Shown: positions 6,327 through 15,211 of the stretch, piece by piece
Layout: the number at the start of each line of letters is the position of its first letter
How positions within the stretch are numbered: the first letter of the stretch is position 1
Position numbers and translations under genes: made by a program
The notes under the pieces: model-generated
Database searches by the model: none
What the model was told of the DNA's origin: nothing
Seen by the model: the letters and a program-made list of their open reading frames with translations, nothing else
Assembly (NCBI GenBank): GCA_964620125.1
Contig: CAZUGQ010000001.1
Location: 62,001 to 126,000 of the forward strand
From: OLB6 sp964620125
GTDB taxonomy: Bacteria > Bacteroidota > Ignavibacteria > Kapaibacteriales > Kapaibacteriaceae
DNA: 64,000 nt
Direction of reading: 5' to 3'

Positions 6327-9272
6327 ATGGAGATCTCCTTGCACTTCAGATGCCATCTCTCAGCAACCTGGCTGGCAGCAGCGTGCCTCTTTGTCCTCAG
6401 CCTGACAACAACGCTGGCGGTACCAAACTCCTCAAGCGAGGTGTGCGGCGTGCGCACCTTTCCTTCCAGCCTACCTCGGCTCTCTGTGGCACCTCCCATG
6501 GTGGTCACTAGTCCTTCCGGTACCCTAAACCTTACCGAGATCTCCTACTCCAAGCCAATCATCATCGTTCGGTACCTAGGGTACGTATGTGCACACTGCG
6601 TTGAACAGCTCTCCTACCTGAACCAGCAATCAGAGCGGCTCCGGGAGCTGGACGTAAGTGTGTATGCCTTCAGCCCAGATGATACAGAGAAGAATGCTTT
6701 GTTGTACGAACGTTTGGAGTACGATCCCAACGTGGTACACTTGTGTTCCGACCCCGATAATGCTGTTGCAAAAAGGATAGGCGCCATGCGCGTCATCGAC
6801 GATACGGCTCGGGACCTGCATGTGTCTATGGTGATGTACAACGGACGCGTCGTTTATTCCACCTATACTGAATCTCCGTATCTAGACGTCGAGCGACTGG
6901 TTGCCACAGCCGTGCTTGCCAGGGGTAAGGAGGTTCCAACGGTGCAGGAAACATCAGCTCACCCTTCCGACAAATACCTGACCGGTCAATACCACACAAC
7001 CATCGTTGCCGGAGCCGCTGATGGCATTGTCGCACCGTTGGACTTGGACTTTAACCAAAGCCCCCTTCATCCGGATGATCTGTGGGTTGTTACAACAAGT
7101 GATGCAGGACATTCCATTGCCATCATCCATCACGCAACCGATGCAGTACGCAGGTTCGTCAGAACAAAGAAAGACAGCAGGGCCTCGCACTTCATGTGGC
7201 GAACTCACGCCATAGCCATGGGGAACAATGGCACGTTTGCAACGGCTCAGAATGGTGCCCCCGGAAACATGAATCCATTCTACCAGTTCATGGGGCCAAC
7301 ATTGTGGTCGGCCGACACAGCTGTGTTTGCTTCTCGCTATCAGGATGAGGTCCGCATTCTTGCATCACACCTGGACATGCTGCATCAAAGCCCGCAAAAC
7401 CTTGGCATTGCGCATGATCATGACAACGTGTATTGGGTTAGTGACGGGTACTATGAAGACATCACCATGTTCGACTTCCGGGATCCGCACGAAGTTGGTG
7501 GCACGGATCATCGAGATGGTATCATTCGTCGATATACAGACGTTCACCTCACAAAGGGAGAACTTGGAGAGCCGGGTCACATAGCACTGCATCGTGAGAG
7601 TGGCTGGCTCTACATCGTAGATCCCGGTGGCAACCGCCTGTTACGACTGAACACACGAACTGGCGCTCATGTGCGAAACCTTGTTCCGGCCGAAGAGAGC
7701 ATGGAAAACCTTGCCGAGTATTCGGAATGGAAGGGGGCTCAGGTAGACACATTGGTGACAAGTGGCCTTGGAGAGCCGGTTGGAATTGCTGTTGATGGAA
7801 ACCGAGTGTTCGTTGGTGATAGGCTAACAGGTCACATCATCGTGTTTCAGATTGTGCCCACTGGAGTAGAAAAACTAGGCATTGTCGAAACCGGAGCCGA
7901 AGAATTGCTGGGCATCTGTTACGGACCCGACCAGAGGTTGTGGTTTGTGGATCGCGCTACGGCAACTGTTGGCAGAGTGGATACGGAGGCTGAGCACACG
8001 CTAACCGCGAAACGAGATGTCGTAGCCGCGTCATCGGCTACAACACTTGCCTTCGCTTTCACGAATGGATCGGTGAGGGAGCTTTCAACATCCTTCCACG
8101 TTGAAGCGCGCAAGGCTACTGCCGATGGATACGGCGATGTGGTTGAACTTAACGACGTAGGCCCAATAACCATTGGGCCACAGGGAACATCAACTGTCTC
8201 TGTACCATTCAGCATGCCGGACACAACATGTGCGTGGCAAGTAACCATACGCGAGGTGAATGGAACAGCACAAAGAGGAGTTCATGCTTCCACGATCGTT
8301 GTGCCGAACAATCTTCGGCGCATAGTCGTGGATGATGCGCTCATGGAAACGTTTCGCATTTCGCAGGCAGTTAGCCAGACCAACCGACAAGGGTACGCTT
8401 CCCTACGGTCTGATGTGTTCGTTCGGATAGCAGATTCGCTGGAGGCACTCGAAACTGTGCTATGGAATGGTGGCAGCTTTGGCGAGTTGAGTGTAACGGA
8501 TGACGCTGTTCTGAATAGTCTGCTTGACAGAAACATTGAAGTCATGCTCATCGCAGACGATCCACTGATGCTGCGAACCGACATGAGCGGGGCCAGCGCG
8601 TTCTTTCGGCGTTTCGGTGTTTCGCTTGCTGGCGTTGACCAGGTTGCAAACGATGATGGCCAGCGCGTTTTCAGCGGAGTAGCCAATGATACCATTGGTG
8701 CCCCACTAAAGCGCGTTGACTGTCAGCTTCCCCGCCTTGACCATCATCGAGGCAACGAATTCGTTCCCAATATCCTGTTCCGACTGAGTGCAGACAGTGC
8801 CTTACCCGTGCTCACACGGCAGAACGGCTCACGGATAGGATGTGTGCGCTACACTGCATCAACCTACCGAACTGTGATTCTTGGGATGAATGCTGCACGT
8901 ATTCTTGATGGAGCACAGCGTACTCAACTGTTGGACCGTGCTCTCCTGTGGTTGGAAACGCAGGAGGCCGACAGTGTACCACCCGACACAACAACCAGCG
9001 TCGCAGAGCGTGGGTCGGATGCCGGAATTCAGTTGCAGATACGAGGCACCACCCAAGCTGGTGGGCTTGTGGCAGAGTTTACGGGCAACGCCAGTACTCT
9101 TACCTTGGGTTTGTATGCGAGTACAGGTCAGCTCCTCAACCAGTTGTATCAGGGTCCAGTGAATGGCCATCACGCCGTCCCAATCCACGTGAGTGGCGTG
9201 GCTAACGGCACACTCTTCATCGTAGCGCACACACCCACGGGTGTGGTTCATCGCACCATAAGCAGGTGGTGA
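6327..9272 (+). CDS. Large secreted protein: thioredoxin-like domain, beta-propeller, T9SS-type C-terminal domain
   Basis: Predicted exported protein of about 980 residues. The ATG at 6327 is preferred over an in-frame GTG at 6309 because it puts a signal peptide (hydrophobic LAAACLFVLSLTTTLA) at the N-terminus. Residues about 65-190 form an AhpC/TSA-thioredoxin-like domain with RYLGYVCAHC (CxxC) and FSPDDTEKN. The middle is NHL/YncE-like propeller sequence with repeats such as HIALHRESGWLYIVDPGGN and GIAVDGNRVFVGDRL. The last 80 residues (LGLYASTGQLL ... VVHRTISRW) resemble a type IX sorting domain. The fusion suggests a surface redox protein; the partner is unknown. It is followed after 4 bases by the Rsh gene. 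Confidence 0.8.
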   Translation: MEISLHFRCHLSATWLAAACLFVLSLTTTLAVPNSSSEVCGVRTFPSSLPRLSVAPPMVVTSPSGTLNLTEISYSKPIIIVRYLGYVCAHCVEQLSYLNQQSERLRELDVSVYAFSPDDTEKNALLYERLEYDPNVVHLCSDPDNAVAKRIGAMRVIDDTARDLHVSMVMYNGRVVYSTYTESPYLDVERLVATAVLARGKEVPTVQETSAHPSDKYLTGQYHTTIVAGAADGIVAPLDLDFNQSPLHPDDLWVVTTSDAGHSIAIIHHATDAVRRFVRTKKDSRASHFMWRTHAIAMGNNGTFATAQNGAPGNMNPFYQFMGPTLWSADTAVFASRYQDEVRILASHLDMLHQSPQNLGIAHDHDNVYWVSDGYYEDITMFDFRDPHEVGGTDHRDGIIRRYTDVHLTKGELGEPGHIALHRESGWLYIVDPGGNRLLRLNTRTGAHVRNLVPAEESMENLAEYSEWKGAQVDTLVTSGLGEPVGIAVDGNRVFVGDRLTGHIIVFQIVPTGVEKLGIVETGAEELLGICYGPDQRLWFVDRATATVGRVDTEAEHTLTAKRDVVAASSATTLAFAFTNGSVRELSTSFHVEARKATADGYGDVVELNDVGPITIGPQGTSTVSVPFSMPDTTCAWQVTIREVNGTAQRGVHASTIVVPNNLRRIVVDDALMETFRISQAVSQTNRQGYASLRSDVFVRIADSLEALETVLWNGGSFGELSVTDDAVLNSLLDRNIEVMLIADDPLMLRTDMSGASAFFRRFGVSLAGVDQVANDDGQRVFSGVANDTIGAPLKRVDCQLPRLDHHRGNEFVPNILFRLSADSALPVLTRQNGSRIGCVRYTASTYRTVILGMNAARILDGAQRTQLLDRALLWLETQEADSVPPDTTTSVAERGSDAGIQLQIRGTTQAGGLVAEFTGNASTLTLGLYASTGQLLNQLYQGPVNGHHAVPIHVSGVANGTLFIVAHTPTGVVHRTISRW

Positions 9273-9276
9273 TCTT

Positions 9277-11535
9277 GTGGCTGGCTCATTACTTCGCAGA
9301 TTTACTCGCGACGCACCCCGTGAAGAGCATACGTTCGGCAAGAATGTAGAGGCCGACCTAAAGGTGCTGCTTGACGAAGGCAAGCGCCAGTTACCACGAT
9401 TCAACGCTTCGGCAGTAGAACGCGCATTTCGGTTTTGTGTAGATGCTCACGTACATGACGTACGCGCCACAGGCGAACCGTACTACACGCATCCGTTACA
9501 GGTAGCGCTCATTGTGATCCGCGAAATTCCACTTGATGACGTGAGCGTGATGGCAGCTCTGCTGCACGACGTTGTTGAAGACACATCCTACTCTCTTAAA
9601 GACATCGAAGCAGAGTTCGGCCAAGAGGTAGCATCAATTGTTGATGGTGCAACCAAAATCAGCGACGTGTTTGCCACCCGCGAGGTAACGCAGGCAGAAA
9701 ACTACCGCAAGCTTCTGCTATCGCTTGTCAACGACGTTCGTGTGATCCTGGTAAAGTTCGCTGACCGACTGCACAACATGCGAACCATCGAAGCGCTTAG
9801 TCCGCAAAGGCAACAGCGCATGGCGCGCGAGACCATGGAGCTTTACGCCCCGTTTGCCCATCGGTTCGGACTCGGCAACATCAAATGGGAACTGGAGGAC
9901 CTGTCGTTCAAGGTTCTCAATCGCGAAGCGTACGACGACATAAAACGTCAGCTGAACACTACCCGCGAAGAGCGAGCAGAGTTCATCGAGCGCTTTGCTC
10001 ATCCCATAGCCGATCGTTTGCAAGCAGAGGGCCTAAAATTCGAAATCAACGGTCGGCCCAAGCACCTGTACTCCATCTACAAGAAGATGGTTACACAGGG
10101 CAAGACCCTCGATGAACTGTACGACCTGTTTGCGGTGCGGATCATCTTGGACACCGACGATGACAATGACTGCTTCCTTGCTTATGGCATCGTATCGGCC
10201 ATATACCGTCCAGTTCCGGAGCGCTTCAAGAATTACGTGAGCATGCCAAAGAAGAACGGGTATCGCTCACTGCATACCACCGTGATCAGCACCGATGGGA
10301 AACGTGTTGAAGTACAGATCAGAACCCGCGCCATGCACGAGTTTGCCGAAAAAGGGGTTGCCGCTCACTTTCGGTACAAGGCAACGAAGGGTGCTACATC
10401 CTCGTGGATCGATAGCTCTGATCTCGAAGAGTGGGCATCATGGGTTCGCGACATCTTTGAAAATGCTGGCGAAGAAGCTGCAGAACAAATCCATGAAAGC
10501 TTCAAGCTCAATCTGTACCAAGACGAGATTTACGTTTTCACACCCAAGGGCGACCTACGCATTCTTCCTAAGGGTGCCACGCCAATTGATTTTGCATTCG
10601 ATATACACTCCCAAGTGGGTGCTCGGTGCATTGGTGCCAAAGTGAATGGACGGATTGTTCCACTTGATCACCAGTTGCAAACTGGAGATCAGGTGGAGAT
10701 CCTAACATCTCGTAATCAGAGTCCGCATCGCGACTGGATTCGCATCGCCGTAACACACAAGGCTAGAACACACATTCGCCGAATTCTCAATGACGAGAAG
10801 CGAAGTCGCGTTACCGAAGGCAAGGAAATCTGGGAGAAGCGAGCGAAGAAGCTTGGCATAAACCTCAATGATGACGAGTTGGAGAAAATCGTCAACCAGC
10901 TCAAGTTCGATGCTCGAACAGACTTTTATTTCGCCCTCGGCACTGGCGCGCTCAGTGCCGAAGCGGCCGGAACTCTTGTGCTGGAGAAACTCACTCCACA
11001 AGCACCGCCAGCAGAGCAGCGCAGTGAACCATCCATCAGCTTCGAGAAGTTCAGCGATGCCGCTCGCGATAACACCAACGGCGTATACCTCATCGGTGAT
11101 ACCCAACCGTCAGCCAAGGTGATGTTCAGTTATGCCCGGTGTTGCAATCCTGTGCCAGGTGATGATGTGGTAGGCGTTGTAACCATCGGCAGCGGCATCA
11201 AGGTGCATAGGAGCAGCTGCCACAACGTGCAAGAGTTGCAGGACAAGATGCGGCCACGCATGGTTGGAGTGCAGTGGAGTCCTGCCCACCGAGGTGAGTT
11301 TCTGGCCGCTATAAAGATTACTGGTGATGACAGGCCGGGGATGCTTAATGAAATCACCAGTGCCGTGAATGCCATTCAGAACACCAATATTCGAAGTGTA
11401 AACATTGATGCGTTCGACTCTCTCTTCGAAGGCATCCTCACCGTTTTTGTGCAGGATACTGAGCACCTGAAGCGAATCTTCGATCGCCTTCAGCGCATTC
11501 GGGGCGTACACAGTGTGGAACGCTTTGAAGGATGA
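9277..11535 (+). CDS. rsh: Bifunctional (p)ppGpp synthetase/hydrolase, RelA/SpoT family
   Basis: Makes and degrades the alarmone (p)ppGpp, the signal of the stringent response. At 752 residues it is a full-length Rsh. The HD hydrolase domain has HPLQVALIV and ALLHDVVEDT (about residues 70-105), with intact HD. The synthetase domain spans about 260-360 with KHLYSIYKKM, PKKNGYRSLHTTV and VEVQIRTRAMHEFAEKG. TGS domain about 414-480 (DEIYVFTPKGDLRILPKGAT), then a C-terminal ACT domain (IKITGDDRPGMLNEITSAVN, about 674-752). The start is GTG at 9277, four bases after the stop of the preceding gene. Both activities are predicted from intact motifs. Confidence 0.95.
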   Translation: MAGSLLRRFTRDAPREEHTFGKNVEADLKVLLDEGKRQLPRFNASAVERAFRFCVDAHVHDVRATGEPYYTHPLQVALIVIREIPLDDVSVMAALLHDVVEDTSYSLKDIEAEFGQEVASIVDGATKISDVFATREVTQAENYRKLLLSLVNDVRVILVKFADRLHNMRTIEALSPQRQQRMARETMELYAPFAHRFGLGNIKWELEDLSFKVLNREAYDDIKRQLNTTREERAEFIERFAHPIADRLQAEGLKFEINGRPKHLYSIYKKMVTQGKTLDELYDLFAVRIILDTDDDNDCFLAYGIVSAIYRPVPERFKNYVSMPKKNGYRSLHTTVISTDGKRVEVQIRTRAMHEFAEKGVAAHFRYKATKGATSSWIDSSDLEEWASWVRDIFENAGEEAAEQIHESFKLNLYQDEIYVFTPKGDLRILPKGATPIDFAFDIHSQVGARCIGAKVNGRIVPLDHQLQTGDQVEILTSRNQSPHRDWIRIAVTHKARTHIRRILNDEKRSRVTEGKEIWEKRAKKLGINLNDDELEKIVNQLKFDARTDFYFALGTGALSAEAAGTLVLEKLTPQAPPAEQRSEPSISFEKFSDAARDNTNGVYLIGDTQPSAKVMFSYARCCNPVPGDDVVGVVTIGSGIKVHRSSCHNVQELQDKMRPRMVGVQWSPAHRGEFLAAIKITGDDRPGMLNEITSAVNAIQNTNIRSVNIDAFDSLFEGILTVFVQDTEHLKRIFDRLQRIRGVHSVERFEG

Positions 11536-11578
11536 CAATGCTGTGTTTGAGTAAGGGGCTTTGCCTTCGCGTGACACC

Positions 11579-11586
11579 TATATTTG
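11579..11586 (+). promoter_or_regulatory. TAnnTTTG box upstream of nuoJ
   Basis: TATATTTG, matching the Bacteroidota -7 consensus TAnnTTTG. It ends only 4 bases before the first ATG of nuoJ, so transcription from here would give a leaderless or nearly leaderless mRNA. No convincing -33 TTTG at the usual spacing. Confidence 0.35.
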
Positions 11587-11590
11587 CCAC

Positions 11591-12121
11591 ATGATGGACC
11601 TAAACCTGCACGTGGTGCTCTTTGCCCTCTTTGCCATCGGGGCGGTGGCAACGGCACTCATGACCATAACGCGTCGGAACCCTGTGGCCTCGGCCATGAG
11701 TCTGGTTGGTCATTTCTTTATGCTTGCCGGACTCTATCTAACACTCCAGGCACAGTTTGTTGCTGCCGTGCAGGTTCTGGTATATGCAGGTGCTATCATG
11801 GTTCTCGTGGTGTTCGTTATCATGCTCTTGAACTTGGGTAAGGAGCAGCAGGCTGCGGAAAGGGGCAGTGTTATCCGTGCAACAGTTGGCACCCTGCTGG
11901 CAGCGCTTCTCGTCGTGGTCATGTTCGTTCTTCTTTTGGGGCGCCCAACGGGAAAAACGCACTTGCATGCAGATGCCGTCCGTATCGGCACCACCGAAGC
12001 CATCGGTCAGTCGCTGTTCACAGAATATCTGTTTCCCTTCGAAGCAGTATCTCTCCTGCTTCTTGCATCTCTTATAGGAGCCGTTGTGATTGCACGCCGT
12101 CACGAACCAGCACAACACTAA
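11591..12121 (+). CDS. nuoJ: NADH-quinone oxidoreductase subunit J
   Basis: Membrane subunit of respiratory complex I. Five hydrophobic segments; characteristic residues RRNPVASAMSLVGHFFMLAG and QVLVYAGAIMVLVVFVIMLLN, the latter being the diagnostic NuoJ helix. About 176 residues from the ATG at 11591 (a second ATG follows at 11594; a longer frame from 11561 is unlikely because it adds polar residues before the first helix). The gene is followed immediately by nuoK but not by nuoL, M or N, and there are no other nuo genes upstream, so this is an isolated pair. Confidence 0.95.
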   Translation: MMDLNLHVVLFALFAIGAVATALMTITRRNPVASAMSLVGHFFMLAGLYLTLQAQFVAAVQVLVYAGAIMVLVVFVIMLLNLGKEQQAAERGSVIRATVGTLLAALLVVVMFVLLLGRPTGKTHLHADAVRIGTTEAIGQSLFTEYLFPFEAVSLLLLASLIGAVVIARRHEPAQH

Positions 12122-12122
12122 C

Positions 12123-12434
12123 ATGCCAACATCCATCCCACTCGATTATTACCTCATCCTATCTGCCGTCCTGTTTGTGACTGGTGTGGTTGGGGTACTT
12201 ACTCGCCGTAACGCTATCATCATTTTCATGTCTATCGAGTTGATGCTCAACGCCGTCAACCTCTCTATGGTTGCGTTCTCGGCCTATTCGGGTGACATCG
12301 CTGGGCAGATGTTCGTTTTCTTCATCATGTCGGTTGCAGCAGCCGAGGCTGCAGTGGGCCTGGCAATAGTTCTGGCACTCTTCCGCAACCGGCAAACTGT
12401 TTATGTTGACGAAGTCAACATCATGAAATGGTGA
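12123..12434 (+). CDS. nuoK: NADH-quinone oxidoreductase subunit K
   Basis: Three-helix proton-channel subunit of complex I, 103 residues from the ATG at 12123, which lies one base after the nuoJ stop. MrpC/NuoK signature: RRNAIIIFMSIELMLNAVN (with the conserved membrane Glu in SIELMLN) and FFIMSVAAAEAAVGLAI (second conserved Glu). Ends VNIMKW. The next gene starts inside its last codons. Confidence 0.95.
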   Translation: MPTSIPLDYYLILSAVLFVTGVVGVLTRRNAIIIFMSIELMLNAVNLSMVAFSAYSGDIAGQMFVFFIMSVAAAEAAVGLAIVLALFRNRQTVYVDEVNIMKW

Positions 12435-12931
12435 GCGTTATGCGATTGTTCCTGGTAACTCTCTGTGCCGTAATGGTTACGGTAAGCTGCGACACGACAA
12501 CTCCCGATACCAACGCTACACAACTATCCGTATCTGACCTGAATCAGAATCCAGGATATTCCTGGTTTCAAGGCGAGATTGGCGGCTACACGCCAAATTC
12601 CACGATGGTAGCTCAGGTTGCATCCAACTTCGATCCGAACACGGAAAAGGTATGCATCTTCGTCCGTCCATCCTGCGGCTGCCGCGGTACGCAGAAGCTT
12701 TTTCCTCGCATAATGAAAACGCTTATGGATGCCAACGTGGACATGAATAAGGTTGAGATTTGGTCCATGCGCGAGCCAACAGATAAAAGCCCATACTCCG
12801 GAACGGTGCCACTCACGTCTCTTCCAACCATCGTGGTTTTGCAAAACAACGCTGAGCTTTCTCGCATCGTTGATACTGACTACAACGATCTCAATGCTGA
12901 TACACTGATCGCTCGAGCGGTTTCGCAATAG
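12428..12931 (+). CDS. Thioredoxin-like lipoprotein
   Basis: Small predicted lipoprotein, 167 residues, starting at the ATG 12428 (7-base overlap with nuoK) or the ATG at 12440. Signal peptide LFLVTLCAVMVTVSC with lipobox cysteine near residue 21. The remainder has a thioredoxin-like outline: VCIFVRPSCGCRGTQKLFPRI (motif C-x-C rather than CxxC), and later SLPTIVVLQNNAEL, a possible cis-Pro strand. The redox motif SCGCRG is atypical. It is in the nuoJK transcript, so it may act on complex I or cytochrome assembly in the periplasm, but this is a guess. Confidence 0.6.
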   Translation: MVSVMRLFLVTLCAVMVTVSCDTTTPDTNATQLSVSDLNQNPGYSWFQGEIGGYTPNSTMVAQVASNFDPNTEKVCIFVRPSCGCRGTQKLFPRIMKTLMDANVDMNKVEIWSMREPTDKSPYSGTVPLTSLPTIVVLQNNAELSRIVDTDYNDLNADTLIARAVSQ

Positions 12932-12952
12932 CTAACGAAAGGGCAAAACCGT

Positions 12953-14656
12953 ATGGTAAAGGCATCGTTTGGTGCTGTGCTCTTCGTTGCCATTGCAGTT
13001 TCAGCTGCGGCACAAACGGCACTTGTTCAATTCGCGCACAACAGTGCCGACCCGTCGATTACCGCAGTTGATATCTGGTTGAATGACCAAATCGTGGTTG
13101 ACGATTTGTATTTCAGAACTGCAACCGAGTTTCTGTCTGTACCAGCCAACGTTGAGGTGCGCCTATCTATCGCTCCTTCGACATCAACGTCACTCGACGA
13201 CACCATCAGCACTACTACCTTCACCCTTGTCATAGGTAGCCGCACCTGTCTTATAACGGCTGGCGTTTCCGATCCTGGTACCTTCTTCCAGAATCCGGCC
13301 GGTAAGGATCTGAGTCTGCGGTTCATCGCGGTGCAAAACGTTGCTGAGTCGTCTCCACCAGGAACCGTAGGCCTATACCTTGTTGCCGGCGTTACCGATG
13401 CCCCCACAGTTGACTTCAAGGCATCAGGTCTAGCGCCAGCAACCAACATGAACTTTGGAGATGTTTCTCCACCTCAGACGGCAACAACCGGAACCTATAC
13501 AGTATCGGCCGCTCCATCTGGAGCTCCCCCTCTAGTTGCCTACCAGGTACGACTCGACAGTTTTGACGCTCGAACCTGTCTACTGATTACCTCGGGATTC
13601 CTGTTACCTGCGGCCAATCAAGGTGGAGCCAGTTACGGAATGTTCGTTATTCCACCCGATGGCGGACGGTTCCTTGCAATGCCCGTGACCGGCGTTCCAG
13701 AGGCGGCTCAGGTTCAGTTCATTCACAATGCAGCCGATCCAACTCTGGCAACGGTTGATGTCTATGTGAATGGTGTTCTTGCTCAGGACAATTTTACGTT
13801 CCGATTGGCCAGCAGGTTTATTGATGTGCCTGCAGGTACAAACGTAATCGTTGCCATTGCTCCTCAGTCAAGCTCGAGTGCGTCCGAAGCCGTGAAAACA
13901 TTCACGCTACAGTTCGAAGTAGGACGGTATGTGGTAGTGTTGAACGGACTCGCAGACACGTCGGCTTTTGCTCCTAACCCCGACGCCAGAGCACACTCAC
14001 TACAACTGTCTGCCATTGTTCTTGATGGCATTCGACAGCTGGCAGTAAGCCCGAGTGAGGTTGACATTCGATACTTCCATGGTTGCACCGATGCACCGGC
14101 CATAGATGTGTATCACAACGATGTTCGAGAGGTTCGAGACCTGGTGTACGGTTCGGCAGGTGACTATGCCTCGCTTGAAGCAAGTCTCCATACGATTGCC
14201 GTTGCTCCAACAGCCTCTTCACCAATCATTACTGTACCAGTAAACCTTGCTCCGCTTACGGGACAGGCCATTGTTGTTCTCGCTAGTGGCTTCGTTGTAC
14301 CAACTGCAAACAACAATGGACAGCCACTTGGCTTGTGGGTTGCCCTCGAAAGGGGGGGGCCGCTGGTTCCATTGCAATCCATCACCAGTGTTGATGATGC
14401 AGCACGTTCAGCGGTACCTGTTCTTTGGCCCAACCCTGCTTCGTATCAGGTGATGGTAGGGGGCTTTGATATGGAGTGTGTACCAACGACGATTGAACTC
14501 TTTGATCCCACCGGTCGCGTTGTTGTCTCACAGCCAATCGAAGGTACACAATCAAGGATGATCCTTGATGTAGGTAACTGTGCTACAGGTCTCTACACAG
14601 TGCGGGTTCATGTGGACGGACGTGTCAGCACTGCCCCGCTTATCATCACCCGGTAA
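12953..14656 (+). CDS. DUF4397 repeat protein with T9SS-type C-terminal domain
   Basis: Secreted protein of 567 residues. Signal peptide VLFVAIAVSAAAQ. It contains three DUF4397-like units starting near residues 24, 250 and 370, each beginning with a similar pattern (VQFAHNSADPSITAVDIWLN, VQFIHNAADPTLATVDVYVN, IRYFHGCTDAPAIDVYHN). DUF4397 is a cell-surface beta domain of unknown function. The C-terminus (ELFDPTGRVVVSQPIEG to the final LIITR) is a type A T9SS-like sorting domain. Contains an 8-G run at 14352-14359. The gene follows the thioredoxin lipoprotein after 21 bases. Confidence 0.85.
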   Translation: MVKASFGAVLFVAIAVSAAAQTALVQFAHNSADPSITAVDIWLNDQIVVDDLYFRTATEFLSVPANVEVRLSIAPSTSTSLDDTISTTTFTLVIGSRTCLITAGVSDPGTFFQNPAGKDLSLRFIAVQNVAESSPPGTVGLYLVAGVTDAPTVDFKASGLAPATNMNFGDVSPPQTATTGTYTVSAAPSGAPPLVAYQVRLDSFDARTCLLITSGFLLPAANQGGASYGMFVIPPDGGRFLAMPVTGVPEAAQVQFIHNAADPTLATVDVYVNGVLAQDNFTFRLASRFIDVPAGTNVIVAIAPQSSSSASEAVKTFTLQFEVGRYVVVLNGLADTSAFAPNPDARAHSLQLSAIVLDGIRQLAVSPSEVDIRYFHGCTDAPAIDVYHNDVREVRDLVYGSAGDYASLEASLHTIAVAPTASSPIITVPVNLAPLTGQAIVVLASGFVVPTANNNGQPLGLWVALERGGPLVPLQSITSVDDAARSAVPVLWPNPASYQVMVGGFDMECVPTTIELFDPTGRVVVSQPIEGTQSRMILDVGNCATGLYTVRVHVDGRVSTAPLIITR

Positions 14657-14661
14657 AGAAG

Positions 14662-14682
14662 ACGGCCTGGAATCCAGGCCGT
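14662..14682 (-). terminator. Hairpin downstream of tRNA-Leu
   Basis: ACGGCCTGG, loop AAT, CCAGGCCGT: a perfect 9-bp stem. On the minus strand it is followed by TTCTTT, so it fits an intrinsic terminator for the tRNA-Val/tRNA-Leu transcript. It may also act for the DUF4397 gene on the plus strand. Confidence 0.7.
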
Positions 14683-14769
14683 GGTGCAAGCGGCGGGAGT
14701 CGAACCCGCACGGGTGTTGAGCCCGCCGGATTTTGAGTCCGGTGCGTCTGCCAGTTCCGCCACGCTTGC
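14682..14769 (-). tRNA. tRNA-Leu (anticodon CAA)
   Basis: Minus-strand cloverleaf: acceptor GCAAGCG (14763-14769) pairs with CGCTTGC (14686-14692), discriminator T/A at 14685, and CCA is encoded (tgg at 14682-14684). The anticodon stem CCGGA-CTCAAAA-TCCGG gives CAA. It has a long variable arm (CGGGCTCAACACCCG), as expected for Leu. GTTCGACTC T-loop present. Unlike tRNA-Val and tRNA-Pro nearby, the 3' CCA is genome-encoded. Confidence 0.95.
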
Positions 14770-14775
14770 GGTGTG

Positions 14776-14850
14776 TGGGCGGTGAGGGATTTGAACCCCC
14801 GACATCCTGCTTGTAAGGCAGGCGCTCTGAACCAGCTGAGCTAACCACCC
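14776..14850 (-). tRNA. tRNA-Val (anticodon TAC)
   Basis: Minus-strand cloverleaf: acceptor GGGTGGT pairs with ACCGCCC (one G-T pair), discriminator A. Anticodon arm CCTGC-CTTACAA-GCAGG gives TAC. D-loop TTAGCTCAGCTGGTTCAGAG and T-loop GTTCAAATC are present. No encoded CCA. Only 6 bases from the tRNA-Leu gene, so both are probably one transcript. Confidence 0.95.
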
Positions 14851-14853
14851 GAA

Positions 14854-14875
14854 TCGCAGTGAAGTTTTACTGCGA
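14854..14875. other. Hairpin in the tRNA leader
   Basis: TCGCAGT, 8-base loop, ACTGCGA: a perfect 7-bp stem just upstream of the tRNA-Val 5' end. May be part of the primary tRNA transcript's leader. Confidence 0.3.
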
Positions 14876-14879
14876 ACAA

Positions 14880-14887
14880 CAAATTTA
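14880..14887 (-). promoter_or_regulatory. TAnnTTTG box upstream of tRNA-Val
   Basis: On the minus strand TAAATTTG, 29 bases before the tRNA-Val 5' end. Fits a -7 element for the Val-Leu tRNA transcript. The -33 element was not clear. Confidence 0.45.
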
Positions 14888-14945
14888 CGACAGATTGTGT
14901 TTTGATGTAGAGTTGTTTTTCAGCTTTCACTCATTTTTTCAGCAT

Positions 14946-15179
14946 CTACTCTACATGTTCAACGCGACGTACTTCTGGAACTGCTGCGCGAATAGCTCGC
15001 TCGATGCCTGCTCTTAACGTCATGGGCAACATGGCACATGTCACACACGCACCATGGAACCTAAGCTCGGCCACACCAGATTCGGTTTCGAAACGAACGA
15101 GTTCAACGTTGCCTTTGTCCATGAGTAGGTAAGGTCTCACGTCAACTAGTGCTTGTTCTATTCGTTCTTCGATTGTCAT
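14946..15179 (-). CDS. NifU-like Fe-S scaffold domain protein
   Basis: Small NifU C-terminal domain protein, 77 residues from ATG 15177-15179 (MTIEERIEQALVDVRPYL; the longer frame upstream is not needed). The CxxC motif is in GACVTCAMLPMTLRAGIERA, matching the NifU/IscU-like Fe-S binding signature (usually GxCxxCxxS). It ends VEHVE. Its immediate neighbour upstream is Mrp, an Fe-S carrier ATPase, and the pair suggests a minimal Fe-S delivery module. Confidence 0.85.
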   Translation of the reverse strand: MTIEERIEQALVDVRPYLLMDKGNVELVRFETESGVAELRFHGACVTCAMLPMTLRAGIERAIRAAVPEVRRVEHVE

Positions 15180-15211
15180 AACAGACGTTGGAATGACATG
15201 CCGGCCAACAC

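Noticed and set aside
14552..14848. Open frame across the two tRNA genes on the minus strand
   Set aside because: It runs through both tRNA genes; translation there is not plausible.
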